A stretch of DNA of 12,784 nt. Origin: Gammaproteobacteria bacterium. Its GTDB lineage: Bacteria > Pseudomonadota > Gammaproteobacteria > GCA-001735895. Numbering within the stretch: the first letter of the stretch is position 1; each line of letters opens with the position of its first letter. The stretch spans positions 1 through 12,784 of the forward strand of contig JAOUJX010000073.1 of assembly GCA_029882955.1 (NCBI GenBank), given 5' to 3'. A program made the translations under genes and the position numbers. This document shows positions 5,824 to 12,784 of this stretch, piece by piece. The notes beneath the pieces are model-generated. The model saw nothing but the letters and a program-made list of their open reading frames with translations, was not told the origin of the DNA and searched no databases.

Positions 5824-7782
5824 TTAATTCGTAGAAACCTTACTACCTTTAATCACTACGCTACTGGATGCCTTTACATTGATCTTTCCCGCGCCCTGAA
5901 GTGATATATTTTTTCCTTTAATTGTTATGTCTCCATTACTTTTCATGGTGATCGATGCCGAGCCGGATTTAAGTACTATCTGATCACCCGCCTCTATATA
6001 AATTTTCTTACCGATACTCTCAGTTAGATTATCACCAATATTAATCGACATATTCTTGCCGATAGATTCGGTATGATCGTCCCCTACATTCAGGGTTTTA
6101 TCCTTTGCTATGGATTCGCTGTGATTGCTGCCCACATCGATCGATTTATTCTTGCCAATCGATTCAGTTTGATTCTCGCCAACACTCTTATCGCGGTTCT
6201 TACCAATTGAAGTAGATTCGTTATTCCCGATTGTCTTTGTTCGATCAACATCGACTACCAGCGTTTCGTTATTTTCGACCTGGATATCGAGATTCTTCTC
6301 GGCGTGGAGGTATATTTGTTCGGCATCTTTATTATCATCGAACCTGAGTTCATTAAAGTGACTGGTAGTACCGCTCTTAGATGAGCGGGTTTTAATCCCG
6401 CTTTGGGTCTTGGAAGTAAAAGGAGGCTTGTTATCGCCGTTATATACCGAACCGGTGACAATGGGCCGATCGGGATCGCCGTCGAAAAAATTGACCACGA
6501 CTTCCATACCGATACGCGGGATGAACGATGTACCCCATCCAGCGCCGGCCCAGGGCTGCATGACACGAATGAAGCAGCTACTGGTTTCGTCATTTCTACC
6601 CTCCCGGTCCCAGTGAAACTGAACCTTAATTCGACCATATTCGTCGATATAAATCTCCTCACCCACCGGCCCGACTACAGTTGCGGATTGAGGGCCCTGT
6701 ATCAAGGGCTTCTGCCGAGTTAAAGGCGGTCGAAAGTGTACGTTGTCGGAAATACAGGCAAAGTCATTGCTGTATTCTGAGGCGCTAGCATTGCCCGCCA
6801 GATAACTATCGTCTGATGCCTTATGCTTTATTCGGGTAATAATATAGCTTCCCTGTTCCTGCTTAGCTGCGTGCTTCTTGAGGTTGAATTTACCACCGGC
6901 ATAAAAACTACTACAGTCGCTGGAGCCTTCGATAGTATCCATCGGTGCCTCTTCGGCCTCGATACGCTTTTTAGTTAAATCGCCAAGTCCAGAGAAATCA
7001 TAATAGGGGCCATACTCATAATGTTCGTAATTTTTTATATTGAAATATTTACTGGTCGAAGCAGTAGTTTTCAGTTGAGACTTGGTTGGAAATACAAAAT
7101 CATAATCATTCAGAGACCACCTGCCTTTATGATATTTATAAAGATGCTGCCACCGGTTAACCTGCGTATTCGGCTGATTGCCCTTGGAATAATCCAGGTC
7201 GGTTTCCTTGCATGCTTCATAAGCATTTCGAGAGTCAACGATATGTAATACATGCTTATCTTTCGAGTGCACGAAAAAATAAGCAATTCCATCTTCTTCG
7301 AGTAATCGTGAAACAAAATCAAAATCGCTCTCTTTATATTGCACACAATATTCGCGTTCCGACGTGCAAGCTGCCGCCTTATAATCGTAATCTTTGAAAC
7401 CAGCATCCTGGAACAGCCGTTCCACTATCTCTTTGGTCGACTTATTTTGAAAAATACGGTGATTACTGGTCTTCGATAAAAACCATAACCAGGGAACCAT
7501 GGTCAACTGATAAACACGGAGGTTATCGGCCTTTACTTCACCATAAATAAATTGACTAATATAGCCATTGAAAGTTGTCATCTGATCATCATGGACGGTC
7601 AGGTTAACCCGTTTGCCAATTAACTGATCAGGTGATAAAGCATGATTTTTAGACAGGACGTCTATCTTGAATTCGAATAGATTAGATATTGACTCCATCC
7701 CTTTAAAACCTGTAAGCAACAGTTCGTCTTTCCCTAGCGGTGAGGAAATAGACAATAGTCGGTTATCTTGAGTGAGCGCCAT
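5824..7782 (-). CDS. vgrG: VgrG, type VI secretion spike protein (TssI)
   Basis: Trimeric spike at the end of the Hcp tube; it punctures target membranes and carries the PAAR tip and effectors. The 652 residues have the gp27-like base (about 1-360, with KESDFDFVSRLLEEDGIAYF at 150-169) and the gp5-like OB-fold (about 365-455). The OB-fold contains DEYGRIKVQFHWDREG, then QPWAGAGWGTSFIPRIGMEV, then GDPDRPIVTGSVYNGDN. After it come ten octapeptide repeats (517-596) and a short beta-tip ending KGSKVSTN. There is no C-terminal enzymatic extension, so it is a structural VgrG, and cargo must come through PAAR-like and adaptor proteins. AAAGGAA lies seven bases before the ATG. Its stop is six bases before the DUF6484 gene. 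Confidence 0.96.
   Translation of the reverse strand: MALTQDNRLLSISSPLGKDELLLTGFKGMESISNLFEFKIDVLSKNHALSPDQLIGKRVNLTVHDDQMTTFNGYISQFIYGEVKADNLRVYQLTMVPWLWFLSKTSNHRIFQNKSTKEIVERLFQDAGFKDYDYKAAACTSEREYCVQYKESDFDFVSRLLEEDGIAYFFVHSKDKHVLHIVDSRNAYEACKETDLDYSKGNQPNTQVNRWQHLYKYHKGRWSLNDYDFVFPTKSQLKTTASTSKYFNIKNYEHYEYGPYYDFSGLGDLTKKRIEAEEAPMDTIEGSSDCSSFYAGGKFNLKKHAAKQEQGSYIITRIKHKASDDSYLAGNASASEYSNDFACISDNVHFRPPLTRQKPLIQGPQSATVVGPVGEEIYIDEYGRIKVQFHWDREGRNDETSSCFIRVMQPWAGAGWGTSFIPRIGMEVVVNFFDGDPDRPIVTGSVYNGDNKPPFTSKTQSGIKTRSSKSGTTSHFNELRFDDNKDAEQIYLHAEKNLDIQVENNETLVVDVDRTKTIGNNESTSIGKNRDKSVGENQTESIGKNKSIDVGSNHSESIAKDKTLNVGDDHTESIGKNMSINIGDNLTESIGKKIYIEAGDQIVLKSGSASITMKSNGDITIKGKNISLQGAGKINVKASSSVVIKGSKVSTN
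5995..6234 (-). repeat. Ten tandem octapeptide codon repeats in vgrG (gp5 beta-helix needle)
   Basis: Residues 517-596 of VgrG form ten consecutive eight-residue units of the pattern [TSDN]-[IV]-G-x-[ND]-x-x-x (for example SIGKNKSI, DVGSNHSE, NVGDDHTE). One unit has A for G and the last has K for N/D. This is the VxGxxxxx register known from the phage T4 gp5 needle. In the DNA the units alternate so that a 48-base period is visible. Slippage or recombination could change needle length. Confidence 0.8.
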
Positions 7783-7849
7783 TAGAACATTCCTTTAAGC
7801 ACTTCTTCCGTTTACTCCTGCCGAATGATGATGCAACAACCGCTACGCC

Positions 7850-7862
7850 GGGGCCAGGCCCC
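7850..7862. repeat. 13-bp GC-rich palindrome GGGGCCAGGCCCC
   Basis: Six-base arms surround one central base, in the middle of the hcp-vgrG spacer and in the vgrG leader. It is much more GC-rich than its surroundings. Short GC palindromes of this type occur in REP elements, but one copy in the window cannot establish that. Confidence 0.4.
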
Positions 7863-7904
7863 GACCAGGTTTGTCGAACTGATTAAATATTCAGATCATT
7901 CGTC

Positions 7905-7931
7905 ATTATGAAAGAATTTATTCAGGGTCAA
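7905..7931 (-). promoter_or_regulatory. Weak candidate promoter for vgrG
   Basis: On the minus strand TTGACC (7931-7926, inside the 15-bp palindrome) is followed 15 bases later by CATAAT (7910-7905). The -35 is good, but the spacing is two bases short. If used, vgrG and the effector genes could be expressed apart from hcp, with a leader of about 115 bases. Confidence 0.2.
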
Positions 7932-7939
7932 ATTGACCC
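7925..7939. repeat. 15-bp perfect palindrome GGGTCAAATTGACCC just after hcp
   Basis: Seven-base arms flank a single central base, beginning seven bases beyond the hcp stop. As RNA it could fold as a 6-bp stem with a 3-base loop. On the minus strand it is followed by TGAATAAATTC, not a U-run, so it is at best a weak terminator, attenuator or 3'-end stabiliser for hcp mRNA. On the plus strand GGGCTTTTT follows, but no plus-strand gene leads into it. It could also be a protein-binding site or part of a REP-like element. Confidence 0.5.
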
Positions 7940-7946
7940 GGGCTTT

Positions 7947-8429
7947 TTATAACGGCTTCGCGGTCTCTAAGTCGTAACCTACACGTTGCGGGTTACCCGA
8001 CTTATTAGTCTTGTCAAAATCGCTGTAATTAATCATGATTTTGGCATAACTTAAAGTGATTTGCTCTAATGGCTCGCTTTCAGAATCGGCAGAAAGGGAG
8101 TAGCCACTGACTAGGCAATCTTCCAGCGTATAATCCATATATTCCTGTACTTTGTCAGCACCTGTTCGCACAAACTTAACCACAACCTTTTTACCTGCAC
8201 TACCAGTCACCGCTTCTTTAAAGATCGCGGTGACAGAGTTGTCGGCTACCTTAGTCAGATTGATTTCGCTTAAACTGGGGCGGGTTGATTCCCGATTAGA
8301 GAGGTTTCCAGCTTCCATCGAGATGCCTCGACCGATACCAAACTGAACTGATTGTACTGCGATGTGATCTTTATAACCTTCAGCGGTTACGTTGCCCTTG
8401 ATACCCTGGTATTCTAAGTAGATAGCCAT
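7947..8429 (-). CDS. hcp: Hcp, type VI secretion tube protein
   Basis: Forms hexameric rings that stack into the inner tube of the T6SS, is expelled into target cells, and can carry effectors in its lumen. The 160 residues match the usual Hcp length (about 160-170). They show the Hcp1-type start MAIYLEYQGIKGNVT, the basic/Gly patch FGIGRGISM (30-38), the extended loop near SNRESTRPSLSEI, the strand KKVVVKFVRTG (80-90), and the late ITLSYAKIMINY (124-135). An AAGGAAG site sits just before the ATG. It is the first gene of the T6SS module, 99 bases after tpsB, with its own predicted promoter. It is followed by a 164-base spacer before vgrG. No core tss genes are present, so this is an accessory hcp/vgrG island relying on an apparatus encoded elsewhere. 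Confidence 0.95.
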   Translation of the reverse strand: MAIYLEYQGIKGNVTAEGYKDHIAVQSVQFGIGRGISMEAGNLSNRESTRPSLSEINLTKVADNSVTAIFKEAVTGSAGKKVVVKFVRTGADKVQEYMDYTLEDCLVSGYSLSADSESEPLEQITLSYAKIMINYSDFDKTNKSGNPQRVGYDLETAKPL

Positions 8430-8460
8430 TTACACTTCCTTATTTTGTGAATGTTGTTGG

Positions 8461-8489
8461 ATAATAGTCGATTATTTATATTGAAACAA
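8461..8489 (-). promoter_or_regulatory. Candidate sigma-70 promoter of hcp
   Basis: Read on the minus strand, TTGTTT (8489-8484) and TATTAT (8466-8461) are 17 bases apart. The -10 matches the consensus at five of six positions, and the -35 only at three. A start near 8454 would give a leader of about 25 bases containing the AAGGAAG ribosome site, then ATG at 8429. No sigma-54 GG/GC element was seen. This is a prediction from sequence only. Confidence 0.4.
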
Positions 8490-8502
8490 TGTTAATAATC
8501 GA
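8468..8502. promoter_or_regulatory. 9-bp inverted repeat upstream of hcp, candidate operator
   Basis: Perfect arms TCGATTATT (8468-8476) and AATAATCGA (8494-8502) are separated by 17 bases. On the minus strand the putative -35 hexamer of hcp lies in the centre, and one arm falls in the -35/-10 spacer. A dimeric regulator bound here would overlap RNA polymerase. It is not followed by a T-run, so it is a poor terminator for the TPS operon. Confidence 0.35.
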
Positions 8503-8528
8503 TCCGTTTTTTAGGGTCAGCATACCAT

Positions 8529-10424
8529 CTATTGAAAGCTATACTGAGCGTCTAAAACTATTTTATAGTCGTCCTCGGGGACTTCTATACTGGGTAAACT
8601 AAAGTCTTCTTCTAACTGAAATGCGAATTGTAAATTACTACGCAAATTACTTTTATAGGAAAATTTAAATCCGAATCCGGCACCGTATAATTGTGCCGTG
8701 GAAGCTTTATCTCCAGCGACCAGGGACAAGGCTTCACCCCATGCCGCATCCAGAAAAAGAAATGGTTGAATTATATTCTGCCAGTTACTGTCGCCTTTCG
8801 TAATGCCCAGGAAGTCCGGCGCATCGAATACCCAGTCTACTCCGCTATAAAAAGCATTATCGGCTGAGAACTGGTTTACGGCGTAGGCTCTCACCCTGGT
8901 GGGACCGGCTAATGATTGTTGATTGATCGAGGCCAATGGGGAATCCGTAAATTGCAACGCGGCACGATAAATTATGCGAGTGCTCGATTGAAAATACGGC
9001 AACCGCCAAAATGTTAGCAAGCTGTAGTCGAGGCCAATAAATGAATATTTTACATCTTGCCCTATATCCGCACCCTGCTTGAAATCACCGGAGACCAATT
9101 TTACCTTTCCCTGATGTAATATTTCGCTATCCTCATTTAGCACGTCGTAGCGAAAAGCTAGCTCTACATTCTCTACAATGTCGTCCAGACCGATATCCCC
9201 GGTATCGGTAAATGCCCCGACACGTAACTGCGACTCAATTTCTTCATAAATCAGGTCGGCATAGTAACTACTCGTCCGGCTACGTTTAAAAACATAGGTT
9301 GTTGCAATATCCGACTGCAACGTTTTACCAAACAGGTCGAGGTTGTTTATTGAACTCGAAGTTCCCTGCCCCAGATTAAAGTCGTTAGTAGAATACCCAA
9401 CCGCAATACTAAAGCGCGGGCTTAAAAGTCGGGTCGAATAGCGAATTTGCCCGTAGGTCGCGTTATCGGGATTAAAAGTGAACAACGCTGCCATTTGAAG
9501 TTGGTCGGCATTTCCTGATGGATTCTGCCAGAAGAACTCACCGTATAATCGATTTTCGCCGGTTTGTTCGGAGCCATGGTTATCCAGCCGAACATTTGAG
9601 GCATAGGCATGTTCAGAGATGACATTCAAATTTAATTTAGTATCGCCAACCTGTGATCCAGGCTCGAAAATCCCCGACACGCCAATACCCGGGTAATCAT
9701 TGATAAAATACAGCTTCTCTTCTATAGCCGAACTGGTAACCGGTTTGGTCAGAATATCATCGAAGGCAGAGCTCAAATAATCGCCGTCGTAGAGCAGATT
9801 ATTATTTACCGACACTTCCCCCAGGGTTCCTAATAACAAGGTTAGAGTCACTACCCCGTCACGTACCTGCTGCTGTGGAATATAAGCTTTAGCCAATATG
9901 AACCCACGTTTCCGATAAAACTGTGTAATACGGTCTGCAACGGACTCAATTTGACCGAGCGTAACACCCCGTTTTGAGCGTTGATCACGAACTAACCAAA
10001 TTAGCTTCTGAACATCAACTTCAGTGACATGCCGGTCGGCAGTCTCCTCTTCAATATCGCCTAATAAGGCGGATATTTCTTCAAGCTCCTGCTCGGTGAA
10101 TCCTGACTCAAGTATTTTATATTCGTCCATTAAATCGAAGCGGATTGCTTCGATTAATTTATCTACATCCTGCTTTGATATCCCTAGTTCCGGAAATTCA
10201 ACAATCCCTTCCAGTTTAAATTTCGAAATATTTAAACGTGGTCCAGCCTCTGGATCAGGATCACGGTCCCGTACACCAGGAATATCCAGATCCTTAAGCA
10301 GAGACTTACGCTCAAGTTCAGGCATTTCAGTAATTTCAGGCATTTCGAAGAAGCCTGCCCAGCTAGTCGTCGACAGGCAGAGACCACTAAGAAATACGCT
10401 ATAAATAACCTTTGTTCTAATCAA
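8529..10424 (-). CDS. TpsB outer-membrane transporter, ShlB/FhaC/HecB family
   Basis: Outer-membrane pore that exports the TpsA protein encoded six bases upstream. The 631 residues show a signal peptide (residues 1-23, ending SWA before GFFEMPE), an acidic Pro-rich linker (24-62), a POTRA_2-type region with the usual RGFILAKAYIPQQQVRDG block (174-190), a second POTRA (about 203-268), and a beta-barrel from about 275 to 631. The family's L6 loop motif VRGY appears as VRAY (511-514). The start is TTG: an in-frame TAG lies immediately upstream and the next ATG (residue 28) would lose the signal peptide. A GGAAGAAGGG purine run lies about 12 bases before it. Residues ~96-150 form an unusually long acidic stretch inside the first POTRA region. 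The C-terminus is YSFQ, one residue past the common terminal aromatic. Family assignment is firm and the substrate is inferred from linkage. Confidence 0.92.
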   Translation of the reverse strand: MIRTKVIYSVFLSGLCLSTTSWAGFFEMPEITEMPELERKSLLKDLDIPGVRDRDPDPEAGPRLNISKFKLEGIVEFPELGISKQDVDKLIEAIRFDLMDEYKILESGFTEQELEEISALLGDIEEETADRHVTEVDVQKLIWLVRDQRSKRGVTLGQIESVADRITQFYRKRGFILAKAYIPQQQVRDGVVTLTLLLGTLGEVSVNNNLLYDGDYLSSAFDDILTKPVTSSAIEEKLYFINDYPGIGVSGIFEPGSQVGDTKLNLNVISEHAYASNVRLDNHGSEQTGENRLYGEFFWQNPSGNADQLQMAALFTFNPDNATYGQIRYSTRLLSPRFSIAVGYSTNDFNLGQGTSSSINNLDLFGKTLQSDIATTYVFKRSRTSSYYADLIYEEIESQLRVGAFTDTGDIGLDDIVENVELAFRYDVLNEDSEILHQGKVKLVSGDFKQGADIGQDVKYSFIGLDYSLLTFWRLPYFQSSTRIIYRAALQFTDSPLASINQQSLAGPTRVRAYAVNQFSADNAFYSGVDWVFDAPDFLGITKGDSNWQNIIQPFLFLDAAWGEALSLVAGDKASTAQLYGAGFGFKFSYKSNLRSNLQFAFQLEEDFSLPSIEVPEDDYKIVLDAQYSFQ

Positions 10425-10430
10425 CTAATT

Positions 10431-12784
10431 TTATTTCCCTTCTTCCAGTTCATCGTCGTATCTTTGATCTCGGGGCATCAGAATCGCAATATCTTCGTTA
10501 CTGTAATTGCGCAAATCTGTAAAAATAGCCGGATCTATTTCGGCCAGCGATTCGATTTCGATCTGGCTCTCACCCGCCTCAATACTTACCGTGTTCAAAT
10601 TACCTAATTGAATACCCTGGGGATCATAAAAAAATGGTCCTGGACTAAATAAAGGGTCATAAATGGTAGCTGAGGTGACAGTCAGGCTACCAGGCACAGA
10701 GAGTGTCAAAGGCCTGGCAAAGGTGCCGAATGTTCCCGTAATTGTGGTAAATTCTGCGTTGGCTGCAGTGATATCGGGGTCATCCATATCAGCCAGGCCT
10801 ATACCTAGAAAGCTTCCCAGCGTAAACATGTCTATATCGCCAGCCGCTACAACACTACCTGGATGGAAATTAAAATCACTAGTGCTGCTGGAGATTAAAT
10901 TGATATTGCCCCCGCTAAACGCATTTTGTAGCACAACTATCTCGACGTCACCAGTCTGTGTAATCTGCACATCACCGCCTCCTGTATTAACAATATTTAT
11001 GCTTGAAACCTGAGTTTCTATTTCATCAGTACTTCCAATCCCTGTATCGGAGATAATCTGTAAGAGTGAGGCGATCACGTTCATACTGGCCCCGTTACCG
11101 TCAATTATCGCGCCACTAGTTGTAAAGTTTGCTGTTCCGCTAACGTTGATGTTATTTATTGTCAAATCACCAGTAGAATCGACCAGGGTCAGGTCAGCAG
11201 CGCCGGAAACCGTTAGATTATTAAAATTATTAGCCAGGTTTGTTAATGTAATGTTCTGAGAGACTGCAGAGCCGTTGATGGCAGATAACGTGGTTGTGCT
11301 AGCAATGTCAATAGCGCCAGTTTGTGTTATTGCGCCACCCGAGATGATATCAAGATTATTACTTTGCTGAAGAATTTGAACATTAGTAGCCAGGGTGTTA
11401 GTAACGGCGAGGTTGGCTAAACTTCCTGATGTATCGTCAAAGCTAATCAATCCACCCAACTGATTAGACAGGTCGTCAATAGTAATACTGTTGCCACCAG
11501 TCGTGGTAAAGCTCGATGTCCCAGTAACATTTAACGATCCCGCAGTAACTATATCACCGTCTGCCGTAACATTAAGGTTACCTGTAATAGCGGTACTCTG
11601 AAGGCCTGTTCCGCTGCTATTCACAAGCGTTACATTTTGGCCATTTAAAATATTGACTGTTGCTAAATCATTAGTAGCAGAATCCAAAATCACATTCCCA
11701 GCAGCCACATCGAAATTAGCTATGCCGCCTACAATAACTGCGCTGTTTTCGTTATCAGTAACATCCCCGGCCAGGGCTGTAGTTATAGTTAGATACCCAG
11801 TGATATTCGAATCAGCATTACTAACACCCGAGGTCGCATCGGTAGTACCGATATTGATACCGTTAATATCGTTAATCGTGGCAGTACCGGCATTCAGGAT
11901 GACAATATCCTTAAAATCATTTGTCGGGATATCCAGCGATACATTGTTTGTACCCGCATCAAACGAAGCAACACCACCCACAATCAGAGATCCCGAGTTG
12001 GTAATTTGACCACTATCGACTACTACGTCCAAATGCCTCAAAACATTAATAGCGCTTAAATCTAATGTCGAAGTATTCCTCACTGACACATCCTGCAATA
12101 TGCCCGAATTTGCCCCAAACGATACTCCGCCCTGAAAATCATTGGCAAAACCACTTAAATCAATCGATTGCCCTCCGTCAACACTAAACGTAGCAAGACC
12201 TGTTACATTCAAAGTATCACTTTGAGTAATATCTCCGCCACCAAGCGCAACAACGTTTACTGTGCCTGTAATTGATGAAGCACCAAGAACGATGCTATCA
12301 GCATCCCACAAATTCACATTCGAGGCGTCGAGAGTCACTGTTGAAAAATTATTGCCCGTGCTCGCTAAAATTATATCTCCACCATTCGCCGTAAAAGCTG
12401 AGTCACCGGAAGTGACCGAAAGATTTCCGACCTGTGTAATGTTTCCATTACCGTTAGCTGTGACAGCTAGTCCCCCAAGTGCGGTCGAGGTATTTAACTG
12501 GATATCATTGATATCCAAAAGGGTGACGTTAGTCGCTGTAAACGAAACGCCTGAGAGATCATTATTGCTGCTGTCTAAAATGATATTATTGCCGGTTGCG
12601 GTCAATGTGGTGGTTCCGATAACCGCTATTCCGTCACTACTCTGACTAATATTGCCGCCGCTGGCAGTGATGTCTAGCGTGCCACCAATGTCCATTCCGC
12701 CTAAAGCTACGGCATCAGTCATGGTGATAAAAGCGTTGCTAGACCCAGTATCCACCGAAGTGTTTGAAAACCCATCATAGTTAA
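10431..12784 (-). CDS. TpsA-type filamentous haemagglutinin-like exoprotein, C-terminal part (5' end outside window)
   Basis: Large secreted or surface beta-helical exoprotein of a two-partner secretion system, presumably exported across the outer membrane by the TpsB encoded directly after it. The frame stays open to the window edge (residues NYDGFSNTSV precede the GTG at 12755), so that GTG is an internal Val codon and the gene is truncated by the window. The 783 visible residues are dominated by Gly, Asn, Thr, Ser, Val and Ile and contain no cysteine. They hold about seven degenerate units of 65-80 residues with motifs such as GNLNVTADGDI, FTTTGGN, ITLxxxxNDF and NVTLVDS, as expected of a parallel beta-helix. 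The last ~100 residues are non-repetitive (SLAEIDPAIFTDLRNY, then an acidic end DDELEEGK). The N-terminal signal peptide and TPS domain are not visible, so the class is inferred from the repeats and the adjacent transporter. Whether it is an adhesin, a toxin carrier or a biofilm protein cannot be told, but no toxin domain follows the repeats. Confidence 0.85.
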   Translation of the reverse strand, partial: NYDGFSNTSVDTGSSNAFITMTDAVALGGMDIGGTLDITASGGNISQSSDGIAVIGTTTLTATGNNIILDSSNNDLSGVSFTATNVTLLDINDIQLNTSTALGGLAVTANGNGNITQVGNLSVTSGDSAFTANGGDIILASTGNNFSTVTLDASNVNLWDADSIVLGASSITGTVNVVALGGGDITQSDTLNVTGLATFSVDGGQSIDLSGFANDFQGGVSFGANSGILQDVSVRNTSTLDLSAINVLRHLDVVVDSGQITNSGSLIVGGVASFDAGTNNVSLDIPTNDFKDIVILNAGTATINDINGINIGTTDATSGVSNADSNITGYLTITTALAGDVTDNENSAVIVGGIANFDVAAGNVILDSATNDLATVNILNGQNVTLVNSSGTGLQSTAITGNLNVTADGDIVTAGSLNVTGTSSFTTTGGNSITIDDLSNQLGGLISFDDTSGSLANLAVTNTLATNVQILQQSNNLDIISGGAITQTGAIDIASTTTLSAINGSAVSQNITLTNLANNFNNLTVSGAADLTLVDSTGDLTINNINVSGTANFTTSGAIIDGNGASMNVIASLLQIISDTGIGSTDEIETQVSSINIVNTGGGDVQITQTGDVEIVVLQNAFSGGNINLISSSTSDFNFHPGSVVAAGDIDMFTLGSFLGIGLADMDDPDITAANAEFTTITGTFGTFARPLTLSVPGSLTVTSATIYDPLFSPGPFFYDPQGIQLGNLNTVSIEAGESQIEIESLAEIDPAIFTDLRNYSNEDIAILMPRDQRYDDELEEGK
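11070..12707 (-). repeat. Degenerate beta-helix repeat region of the TpsA protein
   Basis: About seven to eight diverged units of roughly 65-80 residues (195-240 bases) lie in tandem. A typical unit reads: ITGNLxVxAxGDITQxGxL, then VxGxxxF, GGxIxLdxxxNDF, and NVxLxDxxxI. Boundaries are approximate and were set by eye. The DNA is too diverged for simple recombination between units. The repeats are recognisable only as protein, which indicates an old expansion. Confidence 0.65.

Noticed and set aside
5995..6234. Regular repeats that could look like a CRISPR array
   Set aside because: Units are 24 or 48 bases, in frame, without spacers, and encode the gp5-type needle of VgrG.
6403..6723. Plus-strand frames (68-106 codons) opposite vgrG
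   Set aside because: They lie antisense to the conserved OB-fold coding region, have no domain or Shine-Dalgarno site, and follow from codon bias of vgrG.
5824..7782. Evolved VgrG with a C-terminal toxin domain
   Set aside because: The protein ends right after the beta-helix and short tip, with no room for an effector domain.
7925..7939. Intrinsic terminator for hcp
   Set aside because: The palindrome has no U-run on the transcribed side, and the stem is limited to about 6 bp. Kept as a palindrome rather than called a terminator.
10663..12645. Several plus-strand frames of 116-127 codons opposite tpsA
   Set aside because: Their Val/Ser/Pro-rich, low-complexity products are the complement of the repetitive Asn/Thr/Gly codons of tpsA.

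Overview
All genes in this window lie on the minus strand, so transcription runs from base 12784 down to base 1. The protein families, a base composition that varies between about 32% and 57% GC in hand-counted 60-base lines, and the Shine-Dalgarno sites (AAGGAG/AAAGGAA) fit a Gram-negative gammaproteobacterium, perhaps marine. I cannot name a genus. There is no rRNA, tRNA, CRISPR array, insertion sequence or integrase.

Region 1 (12784 to 8529) is a two-partner secretion (TPS) locus. It holds the C-terminal 783 residues of a very repetitive, cysteine-free TpsA exoprotein, whose 5' end is outside the window. Six bases later comes its outer-membrane transporter TpsB (ShlB/FhaC family), which starts at a TTG codon and has a signal peptide, POTRA domains and a beta-barrel.

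Region 2 (8528 to 1) is a compact accessory type VI secretion (T6SS) module without the core TssA-M apparatus. In transcription order it holds: hcp (tube); a 164-base spacer with two short perfect palindromes; vgrG (spike, with ten gp5-type octapeptide repeats); a DUF6484 protein that looks like a shortened gp5/VgrG-type piece; a DUF2169 adaptor; a DUF4150 PAAR-like tip; a TIGR02270 HEAT-like protein; a beta-ketoacyl-synthase-fold protein without the usual catalytic residues; a Tle1-type (DUF2235-like) phospholipase with a GFSRG nucleophile motif; and the first 49 codons of a lipoprotein that is probably the matching immunity protein. From the PAAR-like gene onward the reading frames overlap or nearly touch, which suggests translational coupling.

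The likely working model is as follows. Hcp, VgrG, the DUF6484 protein and the PAAR-like tip form the expelled tube and spike. DUF2169, TIGR02270 and the dead ketosynthase help load the lipase, and the truncated lipoprotein protects the producer or its kin in the periplasm. The most novel elements are the pseudo-ketosynthase/TIGR02270 pair inserted between PAAR and effector, and the DUF6484 protein's resemblance to VgrG's OB-fold and tip. The upstream hcp region carries a plausible promoter overlapping a 9-bp inverted repeat. No stretch longer than 300 bases lacks a gene.
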